Source: Actinidia chinensis (Eukaryota > Streptophyta > Magnoliopsida > Ericales > Actinidiaceae). Taken from it: a DNA stretch of 22,500 nucleotides. A model generated the notes under the pieces. That model searched no databases. It had not been told where the DNA came from and was given only the letters and a program-made list of their open reading frames with translations. The translations under genes and the position numbers were made by a program. The stretch is taken from positions 5,238,887 through 5,261,386 of the forward strand of contig CM018890.1 in assembly GCA_009663005.1 (NCBI GenBank), given 5' to 3'. Below, in pieces: positions 14,435 to 22,500 of the stretch (position 1 is the stretch's first letter; each line of letters starts with the position of its first letter).

Positions 14435-15034
14435 TACGATGTTGTTTATAAATTAAAAACTAAACTTAAAATTATGTATATCTATGTATTTATTTATATG
14501 TAAATTTATATAACACTTCACGTGTTTTTCGTACCGTGTCTCTTTGAGAAAGCTATATCTATTTTAATTGGTGTATTGAGAAAATAAAAAAGAAAGATCG
14601 TATAACTAAAGATAATTTTTTATTTTTGTCAAAAAAATAATATTAAGAAAATCTTGATAATAAATTTTTAAAATAAGGGTGCCAGTGATATTTTAAAAAC
14701 TATAAAGAAGGTGGATGGATAATTGGCTAGAAATCTCAAGGGAGATAAGTGAAATTTACCCTTTTAAAAAGCATTTAGATTGAATCTAAATGGAGGGTCG
14801 GAGGGTGTGCTAGTGATAATGGTTTAAAGTTCAGGGGTCTTTTGATTAGTTTTTTATTTGAAGACGGTCAAGGTATACTCACTTATAGTTGAGGGTGTGT
14901 TGGTGAAATTAACCCCATTTTTTTTTCACTTTAAAAAGATTAGGAATTTTCTTGTGCTTATATTTTCCTTTTCTTGTCACTTGCAAACCCTAGTAAAAAT
15001 ACTTAATTTGGGTCCCCTACTAGCTTAATAAGTA
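14435..15034. other. Intergenic, no recognised feature
   Basis: AT-rich. GAAGGTGGATGGATAATTGG at about 14706 echoes GAAGGTGGATGGATAGTTGG at 4381 in intron 1, hinting at a shared dispersed repeat. No gene. Confidence 0.4.
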
Positions 15035-15128
15035 AGCTACAAAACACGGTACATTAACATTGTCTCACTATTATGTTACAAATGGCAATTCTAATCCCTT
15101 CTTGAGCTACAAAACACGGTACATTAAC
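15035..15128. repeat. 24-bp direct repeats 70 bp apart
   Basis: AGCTACAAAACACGGTACAT followed by TAAC occurs at 15035..15058 and 15105..15128 without a mismatch. It may be a short tandem duplication or the ends of a small insertion; the sequence between has no inverted ends. Confidence 0.85.
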
Positions 15129-16735
15129 TTTTTGCACGTGTCTCTTCTCTACTGATAGTTTGTTCCTTTTTATTTTCATTTTTTTGAGCACGTGCAATAT
15201 GGTCCCCGTACTTAAAGCTTTCAAAATATTTTTAATGAGGAAGTTAATGTATTTTTAGTCTATTGAGGCTGGTTTTGTATGATGGTCCCCATGATTGTAC
15301 TTTTTTTGTGTGTGTAGTACGTGAATTAACTCTATAAACTAAAAATAAAAAGGAAACATTGCTAATGTGTTGCTTTAGGGGACCATTTACTGTAAAACCT
15401 CTAAGCTTTGATATGCAAATATATATATATATAAAAGCAAGAGGGAATATGATGTACTCACTCAAAGACTAGTGCACCATGTGTGCTAAGGTATAAAAGC
15501 ATCTACAACAAACTAGCGAAACCGCATTTGTGACTAATTTAGTTAGTGAAATCATTTAAAATTGTTCACATTAAATTACGTAAAATAACCCACAAATTTA
15601 GCTTTACCATTGACAAAGAACGATTCAGTGGGAATTTATTTATTTTTATTATTTTTCATATTTTTGTTTTTTGTTCTCTTGACCCCTTATAAAAGAATAA
15701 ATTATAATTTTCAATCTTTAAACTTTTACCGAAATATCTTTTTATACCGTTGGAAGGAAAAAAAATAATGTTAAAAAAAAGTATAATCGCGTCAATATAT
15801 AATTATTTTGAAAATATATTTTTTTTTAAAAAAATACCTCCATTGGAACAAGATTACCGTATTAAAAGATTAAGCGTTTGAAAAAAATATTATAGCATAG
15901 AATCAATAAATAGTAAAAGAATAATAAAAAAATAATAATATAATAGAATAAAGTTAGAATAGAAAAACTAATAGAATACGGAGTGCTAAAAAAGTAACTA
16001 ATTAAAATAAAATATATAATTTTTAAGTTATAATTTGACTCAAATTTGATAAGATCGATGCGAATGCTGTAATATTACCATATTGGTTCATAACAAACAC
16101 AACAACGATGGCAAAAAGACTCACAACACAACGAAATTTTTTTCTCCAAAAACTTACGACGGTGTATAATAAATCTCCATAATTATTTTTAAAACTCATT
16201 ATCCATTATAACAAACAGCGTAATCTTTCTAATAATCTTCACAATTATCCAAAGGTCATTACATATATATTCTTCACTAGTTGCACTGTTTTTGAGAACT
16301 TCTCATGATAGCGTACTATAGTCACAGTAGTACCATCAAGTTAATGAGAATACTTCATAATTCTATACGTGTCAGTATTTATTGGCATCCAACCACTAGA
16401 TATCATCTTTAGTGGGGGAGGAACGAAATAACCTTGAAATATACAAAATGATATCGTTTTATACATTTCAGGACTACTTCACCCCATTCCCATTTCAAAG
16501 GATCCGAATTCATACCAACACCACCTTGTGAGAACAAATTTGCTTTGGGTTAACATCATATTTAACTGTCATTGTCGAAAACGTTTTACTAAATAATATG
16601 CATTTTATGTCTTACTGCATAGATAGTACATATTCACTTGTGATGTTATTTGTATTTTGGTAGGTTTCATCACGTACAAGTATGCAATGTTAATGCATTA
16701 CATAAAATATACCGTCTCTAATTTTTTTTTTTGTT
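15129..16735. other. Intergenic, no gene recognised
   Basis: Very AT-rich. AAGCATCTACAACAAACTAG at 15497 resembles the common plant MITE terminus GAGCATCTCCAACA, whose inverse is seen at 17106..17120. A short TA run lies near 15420. Several short open frames lack coding character. Confidence 0.4.
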
Positions 16736-16738
16736 GAA

Positions 16739-16926
16739 AATAATAAGACCCGCGTGAAGATGAATCCATTTACTTGATGAGTGCGTGAACATCATCCTCA
16801 ATACAGATCGGCCAAAACAGTATAATCTACGTACGAACATTGTTCTAAATATAATTAGCCAAAACAATAGGACCCGCATAAAATAAAATTTGTTTACTTG
16901 ATAATTGGGTGGGTGAGCATCATCCA
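16739..16926. repeat. Diverged tandem duplication, period 124 bp
   Basis: AATAATAAGACCCGCGTGAA - TTTACTTGATGAGTGCGTGA - CATCATCC (from 16739) recurs as AACAATAGGACCCGCATAAA - TTTACTTGATAATTGGGTGG - CATCATCC (from 16863). The minus-strand frame over it (16718..16927) shows the repeat as two similar peptides and is not taken as a gene. Confidence 0.75.
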
Positions 16927-17560
16927 CGATGAGATCTGAATAAACAAAATTGGACTCAAACCTTGCAAGTTTATTTCCTACCTAATGTGTATAATAATAT
17001 ATGCACGTACAAAAATATAATTTTATTTTACTTTTCCTCCTTTTCATGTATCTGCTCTATTTACTAACCTCCAGTGGTTGGCCAGCTAAGCCAAAGTTAT
17101 CCATGTTAGAGATGCTCTTAGGCCATCTCCATGGAACTTCATTCAAATTTGAGCGAAAGCTTTTCGATTATAGGAGACAGCCCAGAAAAATTATCAAGTA
17201 GGAATTACATAAATATTTGAGGGATGGAAACCCCTTCATTTTATGAGTAAAATTGTTACTACCACATTAGTTTGGTATTAATTAATTTTAACCACAATCC
17301 AATGTACAACAGTTAATATGCAAAAAAAATGTCTTAATATCCATAAAAATTATATATAAATCAATAAGAATATATTAAAATCCGTGAAATTTCTCTCTTT
17401 TTTTTAGCTGTGTGTAACTTAATTAATCACCGCCTATTGAAATGTGATTATCAGAAAACCAAATGTACGAGATAAAGCTACAAGTCATAAAGCTCTCTTA
17501 CCTTTTCCTGAGTGAGTGATACAAATATTGTTAATGGTAATAATATTAGGGATGAATCAA
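16927..17560. other. Intergenic with a MITE-terminus junction
   Basis: TTAGAGATGCTCTTA (17106..17120) abuts GGCCATCTCCATGG. The two look like opposing 'GAGCATCTCC' and 'GGCCATCTCC' termini of two elements side by side. The remainder is AT-rich without a gene. Confidence 0.4.

Positions 17561-17600
<40 letters not shown>
17561..17600. repeat. AAT trinucleotide microsatellite
   Basis: Thirteen perfect AAT units. Flanked by GGGATGAATC before and GGGATGGGTC after, a short direct echo. Confidence 0.93.
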
Positions 17601-17717
17601 GGGATGGGTCATGGGTTTGTGTCATAAATAAACTGTCGTACGGAAGAACTTCACAAAACTTTCTATCAGACTGGCTTAATTAACAATATGTACTTCAGTA
17701 GTATGATCTATCTAGTT

Positions 17718-17995
17718 AGGTCTAGTTTGGGAATATATATATTTTTTAGTGGGCTTATTTTAGTTTTTGGTGAAATTTTGTTTTTGGGTCTGTCTTTATA
17801 AGAGGAACAAGAAAAGTAAAACAAAATGATTTTTATTTTTACAACAAACCACTAAAATCCAATAATTCAAATAACGGATTATTTTATTTATTTTTTTAGT
17901 TTTCAAATTCTTGTAGTAAAAAAATTATAAAAATTTATTAAAGACAAAAATAATTCAAAAAATATTATTTTTATCCCAAACTGAACCTAAGGACC
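17718..17995. mobile_element. AT-rich MITE, relative of the 12.0-kb element
   Basis: The left end TTAGGTCTAGTTTGGGAATA and the reverse complement of the right end, TTAGGTTCAGTTTGGGATAA, form terminal inverted repeats. They resemble the TTAGGCACAGTTTGGGTATA end of the element at 11972..12357. The interior is AT-rich and partly self-complementary (TATAAGAGGAACAAGAAAAG inside). No coding capacity. Confidence 0.65.
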
Positions 17996-18110
17996 AGCAT
18001 GATCTTGTATTAAGCTTTGTCTATTTGGATATTGGTTTGGCTCCTATTTGGTCCTCATTTGCACTGTCCGGTCTAGATTATTCAGGATTCAAAAATTACA
18101 TCGTTTATGC

Positions 18111-18302
18111 AAAAAATTAAGTTGGTTGGATAATGGTAACCACATGTTCGGATCAATTTTGTATTAAAAAATGGAGTACTGTTATAATTTTTCAAACAAT
18201 TTTAAGTATAACCTCAAATAATTTTAAGTATAATCGTCAATTTTTTTAGTACAAAACTAATACGAAATTTGGTTACGGTTATCCGACCAACTATATTTTT
18301 TT
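18111..18302. mobile_element. Inverted-repeat MITE of about 192 bp
   Basis: Left AAAAAATTAAGTTGGTTGGA then TAATGGTAACCAC is mirrored by the reverse complement of the right end, AAAAAATATAGTTGGTCGGA then TAACCGTAACCAA. The inner pair GATCAATTTTGTATTAAAAA / ATTAGTTTTGTACTAAAAAA continues the arms to about 60 bp. The centre contains AATTTTAAGTATAA twice. The target duplication is not resolved. Confidence 0.7.
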
Positions 18303-18860
18303 CTTAGAGGAGTTACTCATTGAACCCTAAAATGTGAACAGCTCGATCGGATTATCGAAGTGGGTTCAACTGTGAGCCCAATGAGAAAGGCCGTCCAACC
18401 CAAACGAGTACCTCGGAGAGGAGCCGAACCCTTTGGATATACCCACCATATCTTAAGGTTTTTAAGTGAATTGGGACATAGGACAGAGTTTTGGCGATTA
18501 AATTCATTAAATTTAGTTAATTAAATGAAGGGAAATACACCGAACAACCCTAATTCGATGGCACGTATTAACAAAATTTGAAACAGAGAGAGGCTTTTTC
18601 GAACCAAATTACGAAAATTCAAAATTGAAACTCATGTTTTTGGGGGGTGGGAGAATTAGGCATAGGTTCGTGGTTTAGATTCTTAAGACAATTAGTATAT
18701 CAACTTTTACTAAATCTTATAAGTTTATAGACCCATAAGTTTTATGAGTTAAGTTCTTTTAACTTAATAGGGAGCCAAAATTATAGACATTTTTCTTGAC
18801 TTTTGAAATAAAAAATAAAACAATCATTATTTGCTGCTTTGAAAAATAAAATTATTATTT
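18303..18860. other. Intergenic, no gene recognised
   Basis: 18330..18460 is less AT-rich (ACCTCGGAGAGGAGCC contains a short CCTCGGAGAGG near-palindrome) but no long open frame or family was recognised. Confidence 0.4.
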
Positions 18861-19345
18861 TTTAAATATTTTATTTTTCATCACCCCGCCGCCAACTAGA
18901 ACAGTGAAATAGTACTGTTTGTTGGTTTGAACAATAAAATTCTTTTTAATTTTTTTTACTACTTTTCACTAGCGCCACCACCACTACCGTAGCTACTGTT
19001 GTCGCCATCCAGAACAGTGAAATTGTACTGATTGCTTTTTTTAGCATTAAAATTATTTTTCTTTTTTCTTTTTACTTTTTTTCAACCACTGTTGCCGCGA
19101 CCACTGCTTAGAATAGTGAAATTATATTTATTTTGTTTTGAATAATTAAATTATTTTTATTATTTTCCACCACCACCACCACTACCGCCGCCGACCAAAA
19201 CAATGAAATTGTATTGTTTTTTTTTTAACAGTAAATTTATTTTTTATTTTTTTTACTCTTTTTCACTACCATTACCACCACGGCCACATCCATCACCAAA
19301 CACAGTGAAATTCTAATATTCGTTATTTTGAATATTGATCACTAT
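18860..19345. repeat. Minisatellite with about 100-bp units carrying GCC/CCA codon-like blocks
   Basis: ACAGTGAAAT or close variants recur at 18901, 19014, 19113, 19200 and 19302. Each is followed by TGTACTGTTT-like sequence, an AT-rich stretch with TTTTTACT, then a CACCACCACCACCACTACCG or GCCGCCGAC block. Unit length varies from 87 to 113 bp. A decayed ACAGTCAAATTTCACTATTT follows at 19351. The alternation of GC-rich triplets and AT-rich spacers is striking, but no frame stays open through a whole unit. Confidence 0.82.
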
Positions 19346-20720
19346 TCAAAACAGTCAAATTTCACTATTTCATATTGCCGGTGACCGACCCCAAAGTCAT
19401 CTGTTAACCGCCGGTGGACGGCGATAATAGTGAAGGTACAACTAGGGTATAGAAATGACAATGGTTTACACAGAAATAAGGGGTCTAAGGAGAAATTTTT
19501 TGAGGGGTATACAAAATAACATGAGTAGTTTTGTTCAATTTGGTTAAATAGAGTTTTGACTTTAAAATATTTTTAGATGGAATAATTAAGTTAAATAAAT
19601 GCTCTCATAGAGCTATGGCCAAAATCCCTTCTTTTTTTTGGAAAGGAAGTCTGCTTGATTTAGTTTTCAAAATTAATTTTATAGAATGTTATTTTAGAGA
19701 TTGTTTGTATGAAAAGATTTAACTATTTTCATATATTATTCATTATTTAAGGAAATTATTTTTTGAGAATGTGAATACTTCTTTTAATATTTTTATCAAA
19801 AATACTTTTTTTTAAAAAAAATTCTTAAAAAAGCTCATGTGACCACCGGACAAACCCCAACTGATCTCAAGATTTAGAACGTTTGACTTTTGTAGGATTC
19901 GAATATCATGGACGAATCCTAAATTGCTCTATAACCGAATAAAATGAGTATTTGGAATCAATCACAAACTGTCGCTTCAAAAAACCAAATCAAACCATGC
20001 AGCTTGAGACGATCTCGATTTATTTACCGTTTATCAATTTACCGACTCCACTGGATTTTTTGGACGCCCCTCATTAAATTCAACGCTGATATTTTGGAGG
20101 TAAATTACCTGGAGAAAGTTCCCGATTCTGTAAACAACAACCAAACAGAGTCTTCCGGCTTGTCTTCTCCATTTTTTTTGGGTAAGAAAGAAAGATTTTA
20201 AAATTGATCATTAAATAAAAGATTTTATGGCCACTTTTTATCGGTGTGATTAATAATGACGAATATATCGTAGTTCAAAGTTTTTAAAAATCTTTCACAA
20301 GAAAATAGTGAAGTAAAGTAAAAGTATTAAACCGTTGAATCTACTAATTTTTCTCTTTTCTCTACGAAACCGTCAACCTTAATGAATTTTTTGCACCATT
20401 TTGATTAAAATTTGAACTTTCAAGAACCAAAAAACGTATAAAATCTTTATTCAACAATGAATTTTTTTTACTAAAAATAAAAAAAAACGTAAATTAGGAT
20501 AGCTAAATTAGCTCAAAACTGAGCTTAATTAATTAGACCAAATTTGGAAAAAAAAAGTTCATCTTCTCTTTTATAGAAGTGGGCCACAAGGTTGGTAGAT
20601 ATCACATTTGACACATGGACTAGAAATGTGGTTCAAAACTTGACTAGCGTGGTTCAATTTGAAACCTTGAAAGTTGGACCATGGTTTAGAACTAAATTCA
20701 TCTATAGTCTATACCTTTTC
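19346..20720. other. Intergenic, no gene recognised
   Basis: 19380..19440 holds the GC-richer ACCGCCGGTGGACGGCG, the tail of the preceding repeat. The open frame at 19944..20201 has no recognisable domain. 20400..20480 (GATTAAAATTTGAACTTTCA) vaguely resembles the AT-rich hairpin family. Confidence 0.4.
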
Positions 20721-20732
20721 TTCTAGACTGAG

Positions 20733-20800
20733 TTTGGATTGAGAATTTAGTAGAAAAAAAAAATTAGTGAATCTTATAATTTAGATATAATATTTTTTTT
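20733..20800. mobile_element. Truncated Tourist-like MITE end
   Basis: GACTGAGTTTGGATTGAGAA then TTTAGTAGA matches the left end of the intact elements that follow (GACTGCATTTGGATCAAGGA). No matching right end was found before 20806. Confidence 0.5.
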
Positions 20801-20806
20801 CCTTTA

Positions 20807-20957
20807 GGCTATGTTCGGATTAAAAATTTGGTGAAAAAAAATAAAATTAAAAAAAATATATAGATGATTTAATGGTTCCGAACGGTTAGATCGTATAACT
20901 TTTTTATTTTTATTTTTATTTTATTTTTTCTCATCAAATTTGGGGTCAAACATAGTC
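20807..20957. mobile_element. Tourist-like (PIF/Harbinger) MITE 1
   Basis: The left end GGCTATGTTCGGATTAAAAA and the reverse complement of the right end, GACTATGTTTGACCCCAAAT, form terminal inverted repeats. TTA flanks both sides (20804..20806 and 20958..20960), the 3-bp TWA target duplication expected of PIF/Harbinger elements. 151 bp, non-coding. Confidence 0.8.
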
Positions 20958-20960
20958 TTA

Positions 20961-21103
20961 GACTGCATTTGGATCAAGGATTTGATGAGAGAAAAAAAAT
21001 TAAAAAATTAGACGATTTAATAGTTCGGGATCAATATCAAATTCTCTACCGTTTTCCTTTTCTTTTCCATATCCCTTACTAAATCTTTGATCCAAATACA
21101 ACT
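20961..21103. mobile_element. Tourist-like (PIF/Harbinger) MITE 2
   Basis: The left end GACTGCATTTGGATCAAGGA and the reverse complement of the right end, AGTTGTATTTGGATCAAAGA, form terminal inverted repeats. TTA flanks both sides (20958..20960 and 21104..21106) and the left TTA is shared with MITE 1. 143 bp, non-coding. Confidence 0.8.
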
Positions 21104-21163
21104 TTAATTTTTTTTTGTACTCTACAAATTCTCCATAAATCCTTGATCTACATACGCCCATAA
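21104..21163. mobile_element. Solitary right end of a related Tourist-like MITE
   Basis: Read on the minus strand this segment begins TTATGGGCGTATGTAGATCA then AGGATTTATGG, the family's terminal pattern (TTA-G-C-GTTTGGATCAAGGATTT). It may pair with the left end at 20961, making MITE 2 or this segment part of a nested or rearranged copy. Confidence 0.5.
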
Positions 21164-21302
21164 ACTGTGTTTGGATCAAAGATTTGGCGAGAAAAAAAAA
21201 ACAGAAAAAAAATCGAGGATCCAGTGTTCTCGAATAATTGGACCCTCTAATTTTTCCATTTCTATTTTTTTCTCTCATTAACTTCTTGATACAAATAGGG
21301 CC
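21164..21302. mobile_element. Tourist-like (PIF/Harbinger) MITE 3
   Basis: The left end ACTGTGTTTGGATCAAAGAT and the reverse complement of the right end, GGCCCTATTTGTATCAAGAA, form terminal inverted repeats (one-base offset). TAA flanks both sides (21161..21163 and 21303..21305). 139 bp. The 92-codon minus-strand frame at 21000..21278 runs through MITEs 2 and 3 and is not a gene. Confidence 0.75.
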
Positions 21303-21305
21303 TAA

Positions 21306-21628
21306 TTATAGAAATGATTTTCACACTTTTCTTTTGTTTAAAAAAAAACTCCACATTTTGTCTTTATTTAAGTAAATTTACAAAACTACCCTTATATATA
21401 TATTTCTTAAAATATTTCTTAAAATATTTTTGTTTTATATGCAAGGATTGTTTTTTAATTTTTCATAAATAAAGACAAAAGATGAATATTTTTTGTACAT
21501 AGGTTTAAAATCATGCTCCTTTCATTTAAATTTTGTTTGGTTAGGTTTAGGCAGATCAAGGTACAAAATCTCTCAACCTACGTATGTGCACCCCTAATGA
21601 ATATGTTAGAACTCATATTCTTCATTGC

Positions 21629-21659
<31 letters not shown>

Positions 21660-22500
21660 ATTATTATATCCTATATATAAGTGTTATTCTTACATGATTA
21701 CATGCATTATTCTTCACAAGAATAAGTATATCTAGGATGATTATTATTAATATTATTTTTATTTGGTTGATGGTTTATACACTCGTATACCAATTTTAAT
21801 AAATATATATCTAACATTATATAATTTATTTATATAAATATCTTTTATATAACGGAAAAAATTAAAAGTTGTTGTGATTTTTCTCATATTAATCAAAACT
21901 CTCTTTTTCTCTCTGATTAACCCACCCTCTTTCTATATAACTAATCCCCACCTCGATCTCTCTAATTAACCCCTATCTCATTAAACTTAACTACGATAAG
22001 TTTATTGTAACAAAACTTTTTGAAATAATCAATAGTTTTATCTATAATGAGTATATCATAATAAAATAATTTTTATAAATTAGACATTAATTTGTTTATG
22101 ATAAAGCTATCATAAAAAAAATTATAAAGCATACACTTCAATTATTATAAAATAATTCCAAATTATGTATAAACTATCATAACAAAATCTTCAATTATTG
22201 TAAAATATTTTTAAGTTATGATAACATTATATGTAATGTATGTATTAATTGCGTGTAATATACATTCACAATCCATATAACCCTAGTTAAAAAAAAATTA
22301 TTAATACAACATCAAATTTGAAAACAAAAAAAGAAAAAAAAGTTTATCACATAATATTCTTAAACATATGCATTTATTGCGGGATATATAGAAAATTAAA
22401 AAATATATTTTTTTTCCATTACACTATAAATGTGACTTAGTCATAATAAATGATTGTATATAAGAGGCATCTCATAAGTACTTCCAAATCGGGCGACCAT
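21306..22500. other. Very AT-rich terminal stretch, no gene recognised
   Basis: Contains a TA microsatellite (21634..21659) and, from about 22000, loosely repeated words such as CTATCATAA, TCAATTATT-TAAAATA and TTATGATAA on both strands, suggesting decayed AT-rich repeats. The only less AT-rich piece is 21900..21980 (CTCTCTTT, AACCCACCC). No coding signal. Confidence 0.45.
21634..21659. repeat. TA microsatellite
   Basis: Thirteen perfect TA units. Confidence 0.92.

Noticed and set aside
21000..21278. 92-codon minus-strand frame
   Set aside because: It spans two Tourist-like MITEs and the segment between them, so it is not a conserved gene.
9146..22500. A second protein-coding gene or multi-gene system downstream
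   Set aside because: No frame shows a known domain or a plausible exon series; all longer frames fall in repeats or AT-rich DNA.

Overview
The window looks like nuclear DNA of a flowering plant, probably a eudicot. It is AT-rich, its one recognisable gene is split into eight short exons by GT-AG introns, and it is full of small MITE-like transposons, microsatellites and minisatellites. No bacterial-style operons, rRNA genes or CRISPR arrays were seen, and a limited by-eye look for tRNA-like boxes found none. Species cannot be decided from the sequence. || The single confident gene (CDS 1818..9145, + strand) is a complete MIKC-type MADS-box transcription factor of the SEPALLATA family. Joining eight exons (185, 79, 65, 100, 42, 42, 140 and 85 bp) gives 738 bp and 245 residues with no internal stop. 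The order is MADS domain, I region, K domain, then a C-terminal tail with the SEP motifs around LQIGYNP and the ending IPGWML, which is the SEP1/SEP2 (AGL2/AGL4) pattern and not the SEP3 one. Such proteins are E-class floral organ identity factors that bridge other MADS proteins into DNA-binding tetramers. || Layout. 1..1817 is upstream and leader sequence: a diverged 276-bp tandem duplication, a GC-richer block with a G-box and CGCG boxes, a TATA-like site near 1444, and a leader without an upstream ATG that carries a CT tract. 1818..9145 is the gene. Its 4.4-kb first intron holds several CT/GA tracts, a segmental duplication, a long degenerate repeat array and a small hAT-like MITE with a target-site duplication. 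Intron 2 holds an inverted-repeat element whose relative lies just downstream of the gene, intron 4 a nearly perfect 59-bp tandem duplication, and intron 6 a nested foldback element. || 9146..22500 has a short presumed 3' UTR and then about 13 kb without a recognisable gene. It is a nested collection of non-autonomous elements: a hAT-like element that splits a 69-bp tandem repeat (10769..11260), an AT-rich hairpin family with a shared terminal sequence (near 12.0 and 17.7 kb, probably also 9.3 kb), a 39-bp minisatellite (12716..12929), a hAT-like element rich in ACCGGTT words (13947..14426), a GCC/CCA-bearing minisatellite (18860..19345), and three Tourist-like MITEs with 3-bp target duplications (20807..21302), two of them back to back at one TTA. 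|| I do not see a new multi-gene system here. The best leads are the divergent K-domain end of the SEP-like protein, the CT/GA tract cluster around exon 1, and the clean MITE insertion structures.
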